A DNA stretch of 64,000 nucleotides from Achatina immaculata. Its lineage: Eukaryota > Mollusca > Gastropoda > Stylommatophora > Achatinidae. Of the stretch, positions 55,341 to 64,000 are shown in pieces; positions within the stretch are counted from its first letter, which is position 1, and each line of letters starts with the position of its first letter. The stretch covers positions 609,739 to 673,738 of the forward strand of contig CM019714.1 in NCBI GenBank assembly GCA_009760885.1, given 5' to 3'. Position numbers and translations under genes: made by a program. The notes beneath the pieces were generated by a model. That model saw only the letters and a list, made by a program, of their open reading frames with translations, made no database searches and was not told the DNA's origin.

Positions 55341-55344
55341 ATCA

Positions 55345-55930
55345 CTTATGCCATGCAATTGTAACCGCCACAGCGTCCAACGTTTTCTCGACTGTGATTT
55401 TTTTCAGTCCGGCTATTACTTGTCTCCCTTTGTCTCTCCTTTCTGTTTCTCTCTGTATAACGCTGTCGGGAAATTTGGGGCCCTATTTTGTCTGATCCTA
55501 CCACTGTCCCGAGTGATTATCTTCATGGAAAGTTTAGAGTTTCCGCGACTGTTATTATTTTTGGCGTGAGGTTTTGTTGCTACTAAACAGGCTGGAACCT
55601 CGTTTCAATGTTCAAATATTTTGGAACCCCCCCCCCCCCCCCCCCCCAGAATCCTCTTATCTAGTAACAAGGCCAGGGGAGTATTGTCCTTGGGTGAAGA
55701 AAAATTTGAGGAAATAGTTTTTATAACAAAGTCTTTTCTTTGCTTTTTTATCCATGTTCTACATAATTCCGCGGAAAACTCATCACATGAGCACCCGTCA
55801 TCTCCTTATTCTCGTAAGTATAGTAATTTCAATATATATAATGTATATACAATTAGAATAGACATTAATTGGTTATACTGTTTACTACTTTTCACGTAAA
55901 CTCCTTATGTTGCTGCACTTACTGTTTTAT
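55345..55930. other. Anonymous sequence with a poly-C tract
   Basis: A run of about 20 C lies at 55627-55648. No gene is recognised. Confidence 0.5.
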
Positions 55931-57229
55931 GCCTCAGATATGGCTCAAAATAGGTCCACACCTCCAGCTGACGAATTGGAGGACAGAGGAACTGAGGTCA
56001 CCAGAACGCTACATTGACTGTAGATAGGTTTTGATAAGAGGGAAGTAACCCAGTTCTCAAACGCCCTTCGTTGAAGGAAGATCCCAGCTCGGATGTTGGT
56101 TGAGAGAGGTAGAAACTTTTGTGTTGGCATGTGGGTTAGATGGACGGGGAAAGAAGAGAGTCACACGGTTCACTGGTAAGGGATCTGTGGGAGAGTTCAT
56201 TCGTAGGGAGTTAGGAAAACGACCTGAGAAGTCCTGGGGAGTGTTGAAGGAAAAATTTATGGAGAGGTATGGGGAATGCGAGGAGAGAGAGAGAGAGAGA
56301 GAAAGAGCTTGTGAAGTTAGCTGATATGACAGAAAGAGTCGGAAGATATACAAGAATTTGTTGATACTTTGGTTGAATTGGCAGAAAGAGCCTTTAGGCA
56401 ACGAATGGACAACTGAGCCTTTAATAGAGGATCTTTTAGTTAACCAGTTCAATGATGACGTTAGAGGTGACGGAGTAAGAATGAAACTTTTAAGGGAACT
56501 ACCCACTATATTATAGAAAGCCTTGAAGATAGCTAGAGCAGAATAAAGCACAGACAATTGTCAGAAGACACTTTTATCTGAGGAAAGAAGAGAGGGAAAT
56601 GCATAGTGAAGGACTTTATCCAGAACGAGAAATCAGGCTCCAAGACTCACAATAATTTAGTAGAAACCGGGAGCAAGGGAACCAGGTATGGGTCAGTGAG
56701 ACTATCGACAACGCAGAGAAGACAATCATCACCGATGTCACTATGGGGAAAGAAACACATCACCGGCTGGCGAAGCTCTGAGGTTCCTAAGAGAGAGACA
56801 GAATACAGGCATAGTAGGTTGTCAAATACCCATATTCATAGGCCCGAGCCTGTACAGGTAGATTGCCACTTATTAAGTAGAGATATGAAGAGATAACCAA
56901 GAAATTGACGAGTTAGAGAACCCTCGACCCAGTATGTTAGACACGAGAAGAAACTCCAAAAACACATTAAAGAGGTACTGAATACTATAGGGAATCCCAG
57001 AACCTATCAATATGAATCTACGTGTGCAAAGAAATCGGACAGACTGAACAGATACATAGCACCGAGTAGACAAGAGTCTCTTCGGAGATGAGAAATCCAC
57101 AGTTTTAGATGCAGAGAAGAAGGCCACATCACTAGAATCTTTAGAAGTGGAGGCTGCTTAAATGATGGGATCCATTTCAGTAGCAATACAAAGAGAGTAT
57201 TACTATCAAACAAGCATGGGTCAGTAGGG

Positions 57230-57457
57230 GTGAACAAAGGCAAGAACACAGGTCCAGGGGAAAAGAGTAGGAAACAAATAGCAGATACACCAAGCTCGTG
57301 TGTGGTCGAAGTTGGAAAACATCTGGCGAGAGCTTTAATCGATACGGGAGCGGAGGCATCCATCATTAAAGAAAGCTTATGCCGTACCTTAACTTATCAT
57401 GCAACGCTTTTCAGAAGGGAAACACCAGAGTTGTACGGTATTAAGGGAAGACGTTGA
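57230..57457 (+). pseudogene. gypsy retropepsin segment
   Basis: A 75-residue open stretch with the aspartic protease motif LIDTGAEASII near residues 38-48. It continues into the minisatellite, whose unit length of 34 bases destroys the frame, so no active protease is encoded. Confidence 0.8.
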
Positions 57458-57494
57458 GGAGTGTAGGAACAGCAACTGCTGTCTTCAATCTGAG

Positions 57495-57935
57495 AGATAG
57501 AACTTACTAGCACGATTTTATAGCTGAGAGATAGAACTTACTAGCACGATTTTATAGCTGAGAGATAGAACTTACTAGCACGATTTTATAGCTGAGAGAT
57601 AGAACTTACTAGCACGATTTTATAGCTGAGAGATAGAACTTACTAGCACGATTTTATAGCTGAGAGATAGAACTTACTAGCACGATTTTATAGCTGAGAG
57701 ATAGAACTTACTAGCAAGCACGGTTTTATAGCTGAGAGATAGAACTTACTAGCACGATTTTATAGTTGAGAGATAGAACTTACTAGCACGATTTTATAGC
57801 TGAGAGATAGAACTTACTAGCACGATTTTATAGCTGAGAGATAGAACTTACTAGCACGATTTTATAGCTGAGAGATAGAACTTACTAGCACGATTTTATA
57901 GCTGAGAGATAGAACTTACTAGCACGATTCTATAA
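57495..57935. repeat. 34-bp minisatellite, about 13 units
   Basis: The unit is CTGAGAGATAGAACTTACTA plus GCACGATTTTATAG. One unit carries a 4-base insertion (GCAAGCACGG). The repeats are contiguous, so they are not a CRISPR array. The unit seems to be amplified from the element's own coding sequence just after the protease (LRDRTY.HDFI). Confidence 0.95.
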
Positions 57936-57942
57936 CAGGACT

Positions 57943-58146
57943 ATGGCATTTAGGCGGGATTTCCCAAGAGAACATATAGACGGAATACTATATGACACAA
58001 ACCAGTTACAGGTGGGCAGTACTTGTGTGAGGCTAGAAAACTACATCGAGGTAGCGTCAATAATTAGAGCCTCCAAAATCCTAGTATTAAAACCCCAAAC
58101 AATTAATCTCCTACAAGTCAGAGTCAAAGATCCCGAGTACTTTTAG
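57943..58146 (+). pseudogene. gypsy segment after the protease
   Basis: A 67-residue open stretch (DFPREHIDGILYDTNQLQVG) resembling the end of a gypsy protease domain. An exact copy is at 60494-60697. Confidence 0.65.
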
Positions 58147-58497
58147 TGTAAAAGTTATGTTTACGTTCAAGGGTTGGACATGGGATATTTGACTTGCGAC
58201 CCAAAGATTTACCTGACATATACCATGACCCCACCGTTATAAATGGGACGAATTGAAATGTAAACGTAAAGGAAGATATGTGGTGGGACACATTCGAAAT
58301 AATTTTCAGTACAGTTCAGTTACGTGTGCAACTATAGACACAGCATAGTGAGAAAAAAATAGAGTAGAAAGTGTTTAGAGGAATTACTAAATCAGCTGAA
58401 GGTAGAAGACAGGTATGAAACAGGATACACACGTTGGTTGAGAACAACCAAGCCATATTTGCCATTACCGACCTAGAATTTGTGACGAACCGATATA

Positions 58498-58713
58498 GTG
58501 ACCATGGACCTCAAAACAGGAGATCAAGATCGCATACGACTAAAACCTCATCGTACTCCCTTGGGTAGCCGACCGATAGTTGAAAAAGCGATAGAAGACG
58601 TGTTAAAAGCAGGTATTATTCAACGAACAAGATCCGACTGGTCTTCGCCCATTGTGTTAGTGACGAAACAGGACGTGTCACCCAGGTTTTGCTGCGATTA
58701 TCGAAGCACTTAA
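58498..58713 (+). pseudogene. gypsy RT N-terminal segment
   Basis: A 71-residue stretch with PHRTPLGSRPIVEKAIEDVL, IIQRTRSDWSSPIVLV and CDYR, the first RT boxes. A stop follows directly. An exact copy is at 61050-61265. Confidence 0.85.
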
Positions 58714-58971
58714 TAGAATAATAGAAACCATCTCTTATCACTTACTACGAATTGACCACATTTTAGGGATTTTTAAAACATGCCAAATACTTCACAACTT
58801 CAGATGCTAGGTCGGGTTTTGGTGCATACAGTTATCTGAGGATGCCCAACGAAAAGCAGCATTCATTTGTCATATGGGTCAGTTCACTTATCTTCCTACT
58901 CCTTTTGGCCTAAAAGTTTCATGTGTTGATGCTAATGTGCTGGAATGTCTGCAGAGCTTTGTACAGAGTAT

Positions 58972-59322
58972 GCACAGAACATTAGTCGGGGAATCGGGAG
59001 TTATACATCGTGCACCAATTAGTCTGACAGTAAAGAGAACATGGCAAGTGAGGACAGAGAGCAACGCTTAGATCTGGGGACACTTAGAGACAAAATCTTG
59101 AGGGTGACAGGTTGGAACCATGACTCCGAGACAAGAAGCTCGAGACTAAGTACAAAACTAAAAAGAAGATAGCGAGACCAAAGGACAGAGAAAAGGGACA
59201 AGAAAGAACATAACGAGACGAAGAGGAATCGATGACAAATTGGTTTATTTCGTTTAATTAAAAGAGATGAAATGTTGTTTGGTGACTGCAACCATGGGCA
59301 GTTGGAAAATAAGCATTGATAC
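58972..59322 (+). mobile_element. Dispersed 350-bp retroelement piece, copy 2
   Basis: Same segment as 33505-33885, here joined directly to the gypsy RT fragment. It may be the 3' terminal region of that element after an internal deletion. Confidence 0.6.
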
Positions 59323-59342
59323 GTTGAACCTTGAACTTTATG

Positions 59343-60000
59343 GAGTCTTGTTGTTTACCACTTATTAAAAAAACACTACCGGATTCTGCAACGAACAAGA
59401 AAACAAGTTCTGTCGAGCATTCAATGAGTTCTTGTTTTCTTAAGTGTTACGCGAACGTGTTAAATTGTTACAGAAACTGCGGTGGTGTAGTGGTTAGTGC
59501 ACTCTCCAGCCTGCCTTCAGAAACGTTGGTCGATTTCGTACTTGGGGGGATCCATATAGGACCAACGGCAGCAGACTCAACCTGTCTTCAGGAAAGGGTA
59601 ACTGGGGCTTCAGTAGAAAGACAGACAGTACACCTATCTTAAAATCTGAAGTGGCCTAGAAATGTAATGGCTCAACACTTCAAAACCCCTACAGCGTGCA
59701 AATGTCACATAAAACTTTACATGTAACCTGTGATACGAGACTCTGTCAGATGTTTTGCTGTCACGGATTACCAATAGGTAGTCATATTGGCAGATACGTG
59801 GGGGTTTAGGCAGACAGACAAACTGTCAGACAGATTGACAGACAGACAGGCACGCATTTCTGACATTCGTTCAGTCTTTTCTCTTTCAACATCGACTCTC
59901 GCCGACATTCAATAAGACAGACATATATTTTGATTAAAGGTACAGACGTATAAAGATAGAGACATACAGATTAATATAGAGACAAACAGATATTTAGATG
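59343..60000 (-). pseudogene. CpeT-like relic: exon piece and intron, minus strand
   Basis: The exon remnant at 59343-59385 (acceptor TGTTCGTTGCAG, then AATCCGGTAGTG) has two early stops. The intron contains the shared SINE (59470-59600) and the block aligning with 39850-40134. It ends in GGAT/GATA repeats, where copy 1 of the tandem duplication is cut. Confidence 0.75.
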
Positions 60001-60029
60001 GAAATAGACTGATAGGCAGAGACACAGAC

Positions 60030-60151
60030 AGATGGATGGATGAATGGATGGATGGATGGATGGACAGACACAGAAAGACAGACAAACAGACTTACACATA
60101 TAGACAGATAGAAAGATAGATGGATAGATTGATAGACAGACAGACAGACAA

Positions 60152-60187
<36 letters not shown>
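60030..60187. repeat. GGAT/GACA/GATA microsatellite
   Basis: Short GGAT and GACA runs and about ten GATA units whose last GATAGA is shared with the following minisatellite, marking the duplication junction. Confidence 0.95.
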
Positions 60188-60188
<1 letters not shown>

Positions 60189-60485
60189 ACTTACTAGCAC
60201 GATTTTATAGCTGAGAGATAGAACTTACTAGCACGATTTTATAGCTGAGAGATAGAACTTACTAGCACGATTTTATAGCTGAGAGATAGAACTTACTAGC
60301 AAGCACGGTTTTATAGCTGAGAGATAGAACTTACTAGCACGATTTTATAGTTGAGAGATAGAACTTACTAGCACGATTTTTTAGCTGAGAGATAGAACTT
60401 ACTAGCACGATTTTTTAGCTGAGAGATAGAACTTACTAGCACGATTTTATAGCTGAGAGATAGAACTTACTAGCACGATTCTATA
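60188..60485. repeat. 34-bp minisatellite, second array
   Basis: Eight to nine units, including the same GCAAGCACGG variant unit. It has fewer units than the first array. Confidence 0.95.
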
Positions 60486-60493
60486 ACAGGACT

Positions 60494-61530
60494 ATGGCAT
60501 TTAGGCGGGATTTCCCAAGAGAACATATAGACGGAATACTATATGACACAAACCAGTTACAGGTGGGCAGTACTTGTGTGAGGCTAGAAAACTACATCGA
60601 GGTAGCGTCAATAATTAGAGCCTCCAAAATCCTAGTATTAAAACCCCAAACAATTAATCTCCTACAAGTCAGAGTCAAAGATCCCGAGTACTTTTAGTGT
60701 AAAAGTTATGTTTACGTTCAAGGGTTGGACATGGGATATTTGACTTGCGACCCAAAGATTTACCTGACATATACCATGACCCCACCGTTATAAATGGGAC
60801 GAATTGAAATGTAAACGTAAAGGAAGATATGTGGTGGGACACATTCGAAATAATTTTCAGTACAGTTCAGTTACGTGTGCAACTATAGACACAGCATAGT
60901 GAGAAAAAAATAGAGTAGAAAGTGTTTAGAGGAATTACTAAATCAGCTGAAGGTAGAAGACAGGTATGAAAACAGGATACACACGTTGGTTGAGAACAAC
61001 CAAGCCATATTTGCCATTACCGACCTAGAATTTGTGACGAACCGATATAGTGACCATGGACCTCAAAACAGGAGATCAAGATCGCATACGACTAAAACCT
61101 CATCGTACTCCCTTGGGTAGCCGACCGATAGTTGAAAAAGCGATAGAAGACGTGTTAAAAGCAGGTATTATTCAACGAACAAGATCCGACTGGTCTTCGC
61201 CCATTGTGTTAGTGACGAAACAGGACGTGTCACCCAGGTTTTGCTGCGATTATCGAAGCACTTAATAGAATAATAGAAACCATCTCTTATCACTTACTAC
61301 GAATTGACCACATTTTAGGGATTTTTAAACATGCCAAATACTTCACAACTTCAGATGCTAGGTCGTGGTTTTGGTGCATACAGTTATCTGAGGATGCCCA
61401 ACGAAAAGCAGCATTCATTTGTCATATGGGTCAGTTCACTTATCTTCCTACTCCTTTTGGCCTAAAAGTTTCATGTGTTTGATGCTAATGTGCTGGAATG
61501 TCTGCAGAGCTTTGTACAGAGTATGCACAG
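60494..61530 (+). mobile_element. gypsy fragment, second copy
   Basis: Duplicated protease-end and RT N-terminal pieces. It also keeps SDARSWFWCIQLSEDAQRKA near 61350, slightly closer to the RT consensus than copy 1. Confidence 0.85.
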
Positions 61531-61877
61531 AACATTAGTCGGGGAATCGGGAGTTATACATCGTGCACCAATTAGTCTGACAGTAAAGAGAACATGGCAA
61601 GTGAGGACAGAGAGCAACGCTTAGATCTGGGGACACTTAGAGACAAAATCTTGAGGGTGACAGGTTGGAACCATGACTCCGAGACAAGAAGCTCGAGACT
61701 AAGTACAAACTAAAAGAAGAATAGCGAGACCAAAGGACAGAGAAAAGGGACAAGAAAGAACATAACGAGACGAAGAGGAATCGATGACAAATTGGTTTAT
61801 TTCGTTTAATTAAAAGAGATGAAATGTTGTTTGGTGACTGCAACCATGGGCAGTTGGAAAATAAGCATTGATACGTT
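61527..61877 (+). mobile_element. Dispersed 350-bp retroelement piece, copy 3
   Basis: Duplicate of 58972-59322. Confidence 0.65.
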
Positions 61878-61894
61878 GAACCTTGAACTTTATG

Positions 61895-62700
61895 GAGTCT
61901 TGTTGTTTACCACTTATTAAAAAAACACTACCGGATTCTGCAACGAACAAGAAAACAAGTTCTGTCGAGCATTCAATGAGTTCTTGTTTTCTTAAGTGTT
62001 ACGCGAACGTGTTAAATTGTTACAGAAACTGCGGTGGTGTAGTGGTTAGTGCACTCTCCAGCCTGCCTTCAGAAACGTTGGTCGATTTCGTACTTGGGGG
62101 GATCCATATAGGACCAACGGCAGCAGACTCAACCTGTCTTCAGGAAAGGGTAACTGGGGCTTCAGTAGAAAGACAGACAGTACACCTATCTTAAAATCTG
62201 AAGTGGCCTAGAAATGTAATGGCTCAACACTTCAAAACCCCTACAGCGTGCAAATGTCACATAAAACTTTACATGTAACCTGTGATACGAGACTCTGTCA
62301 GATGTTTTGCTGTCACGGATATACCAATAGGTAGTCATATTGGCAGATACGTGGGGGTTTAGGCAGACAGACAAACTGTCAGACAGATTGACAGACAGAC
62401 AGGCACGCATTTCTGACATTCGTTCAGTCTTTTCTCTTTCAACATCGACTCTCGCCGACATTCAATAAGACAGACATATATTTTGATTAAAGGTACAGAC
62501 GTATTAAAGATAGAGACATACAGATTAATATAGAGACAAACAGATATTTAGATGGAAATAGACTGATAGGCAGAGACACAGACAGATGGATGGATGAATG
62601 GATGGATGGATGGATGGACAGACACAGAAAGACAGACAAACAGACTTACAGACATATAGACAGATAGAAAGATAGATGGATAGATTGATAGACAGACAGA
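61895..62700 (-). pseudogene. CpeT-like relic: exon piece and intron, copy 2, minus strand
   Basis: The exon remnant at 61895-61937 and the intron with SINE (62020-62170) duplicate 59343-60000. Here the intron continues through a complete GATA array into the next exon. Confidence 0.75.
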
Positions 62701-62707
62701 CAGACAA

Positions 62708-62774
<67 letters not shown>

Positions 62775-62793
62775 TAGATAGATAGATAGATAC
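62700..62793. repeat. GATA microsatellite
   Basis: About 20 GATA units adjoining the relic exon that follows on the minus strand. Confidence 0.97.
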
Positions 62794-62796
62794 AAA

Positions 62797-62891
62797 AAAA
62801 TCATTGCCAGAACTTTCATTCTGGACCTGATCCAAATTATGGAATGCGCCGTTTAAGGATGTCTGAAGAAAGCATATGGCTTTCGAAGTAG
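62797..62891 (-). pseudogene. CpeT-like exon relic (HNLDQVQNE), minus strand
   Basis: After TTCAAATTAAG it reads TSKAICFLQTSLNGAFHNLD and QVQNESSGNDFF. It is open but is cut by the GATA array before the donor. It aligns with the first 95 bases of the exon at 39244-39383. Confidence 0.8.
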
Positions 62892-63109
62892 CTTAATTTG
62901 AAACAGATAATGTTACCTTGAATTTAATATGTTGCGAACATACAACATTTGAATCCTTTTTTTTTGTGTTCTTTTGTTTTTGTTTGCCAAGTAATTTGAA
63001 ACACACTAACAATCATTAGACACTTGCTTCTTACGAGAAAAGCAGACTGTATGTAGATATGGTGCTGTTTATTGCTCTATATCATGAACCTGTATTCATA
63101 GTTTACTTG

Positions 63110-63341
63110 TTTGCTGCACTTTCATGTGCCCATATGACGGGCTCCGCGTTTTATTATAATACCTTTGATGATGGTGATGGAGTTTTGCGTGCTACTCTCT
63201 TTGTTGTCTGCTTACTGCACGTCTGTGGACGAATGTTACCCAGGCTCCTACTTCCTCTCAGTGGAAAATAACAGCACAGAGAAGACCGTTAAAGTTATAA
63301 TGACTTTTAATGGTACACTGGATGACGATGAGACGTTGTGA
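63110..63341 (+). pseudogene. Second copy of the possible C-terminal exon
   Basis: CYPGSYFLSVENNSTEK and VIMTFNGTLDDDETL match 35130-35363. A one-base insertion near 63229 changes the frame between the two halves. Which copy keeps the ancestral frame is unknown. Confidence 0.35.
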
Positions 63342-63439
63342 CGATGTGACACTGGCACGAACGATTCCAAGGGCGTAAAGGCAACCAGCTAGACAAGTTC
63401 CAGGCGTCTAGTAATGTCCTTAGATTTCAACGCCAACGG

Positions 63440-64000
63440 GATTTCCTGATAGTCGTATATTCTATTCTAATGAGCAATTACAAACTAGTTACACATTACA
63501 CAGCCTAACTTGCTACAACGTCCTAACCGAAATACACATTTCAACTCTCTCTAGATCCCAAGTCATAACCACTATTTTCCTTTCGTCTTGCCTCTCCTAG
63601 TCCTTCTGTCGTCTGCTCTCTTTCCTTTTTTCTGTCTGTTAAGTGCAGGACGGTGCCTTTTTTTCTAGCCGAACGACAACGAAAGGACAACATAGTTATA
63701 GGTTCTAAATTATCCGCTGTTATAAGCATCTTCTTGCCGCAGTGGAATCAAATGACCGGGGATACGTGGGACTAGCCGGCGGACAAGAACAAAACGTTAC
63801 AGCAGAAATTAAGGTTCACAGTGATCGCTTATCTCTGCCCGAGGGCTAGATCATAACTTGGCAAGTAAAACTAGTAAGTACTGACCCTTGATGTTGAGGA
63901 ATCTTTGACATATGATAATATATGCTACATATAATCTAAGAAATTAAGACATCCAGTGCTTATTAAATATCGCTGTAGGAGATATGCAGTTGAAGTTTAA
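63440..64000 (+). promoter_or_regulatory. Upstream region of a further CpeT-like gene beyond the window
   Basis: Aligns with 36774-37320, the region that directly precedes the promoter of the complete gene. The promoter and exon 1 would be expected about 110-200 bases past the window end. Confidence 0.6.

Larger units (their letters stand above)
55939..58970 (+). mobile_element. Ty3/gypsy-like LTR retrotransposon, degenerate
   Basis: Pieces appear in gag-pol order. A gag-like start is at 55939 and a capsid-like FLACGLDGRGKKRVTRF at 56125-56175. A zinc-knuckle-like CREEGHITRIF is at about 57112, with its other cysteines lost. The retropepsin motif ALIDTGAEASIIKESL is at 57332-57380. An RT N-terminus (PHRTPLGSRPIVEKAI, 58540; WSSPIVLVTKQD, 58639; CDYR, 58694) and YFTTSDARSG-to-PTPFGLK pieces end near 58912. 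Stops, frameshifts and an expanded minisatellite (57495-57935) break it. The RT catalytic YxDD, RNase H and integrase are absent. No 5' LTR was recognised. Confidence 0.85.
60185..62790 (+). repeat. Second copy of a 2.55-kb tandem duplication
   Basis: From the minisatellite to the GATA run it repeats 57600-60187 almost base for base at an offset of about 2552. The same 67-aa, 71-aa and 103-aa frames recur (60494, 61050, 61883). Only a few single-base indels separate the copies, so the event is recent. Confidence 0.95.

Noticed and set aside
57495..57935. CRISPR-like array of 34-bp repeats
   Set aside because: Units are contiguous with no unique spacers, in an animal genome, and grow out of a retrotransposon frame.

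Overview
The window is animal nuclear DNA dominated by repeats. Introns with GT/AG borders, tRNA-derived SINEs, RTE-type and RLE-type LINEs, mariner and Tc1 elements, long GATA and GGAT microsatellites and two 100-N assembly gaps rule out a prokaryote. The repeat mix and an animal-like 28S rRNA fragment fit a lophotrochozoan, most likely a mollusc. The species cannot be fixed from the sequence.

The most interesting content is a host gene family that no single long ORF shows. A complete six-exon copy can be built on the + strand (37481-45867; CDS 678 nt, 225 aa). Every splice phase matches, a TATA-like promoter lies upstream and AATAAA lies downstream. The product has a signal peptide, four mature cysteines and four N-glycosylation sequons. 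Its motif order (FDNxxQ, FEQ, FYN, DDC..GDC, PYHF) resembles the CpeT/CpcT bilin-lyase family, which has a lipocalin-like barrel. Related or broken copies lie at 7745-10365, 28160-29818, 30766-30890 (cut by a gap), 33888-35120 (minus), 59343-59930 (minus) and 61895-63100 (minus). At 63440-64000 the upstream region of a further copy begins and runs off the window.

Layout. 1-3980: LINE fragments, one with a 5' inversion. 3984-7245: a 26-bp minisatellite of about 125 units. 7500-10365: a gene relic split by LINEs. 10383-10992: a 48-bp repeat. 12900-13355: 3' end of an RLE LINE inside an AT microsatellite. 13830-15535: old LINE pieces. 17037-18364: mariner. 18556-22445: two RTE copies head to head. 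22700-25690: a long RTE copy. 25800-28150: LINE and Tigger relics. 28160-30890: two gene 5' ends. 31104-33130: an RLE LINE with an open 585-aa frame. 33505-37320: inverted gene relic and a second mariner. 37401-46004: the complete gene, with LINEs and SINEs in its introns. 46154-50215: a long RTE copy on the minus strand, interrupted by a 1.35-kb retroposon with a 28S rRNA head. 50236-50995: Tc1 relic. 51100-55930: mostly anonymous, with small tandem repeats. 55939-58970: a degenerate Ty3/gypsy element. 57600-62790: a 2.55-kb tandem duplication containing part of that element and a gene relic.

Apart from the CpeT-like family, every coding signal belongs to mobile elements, and nearly all of these are broken.
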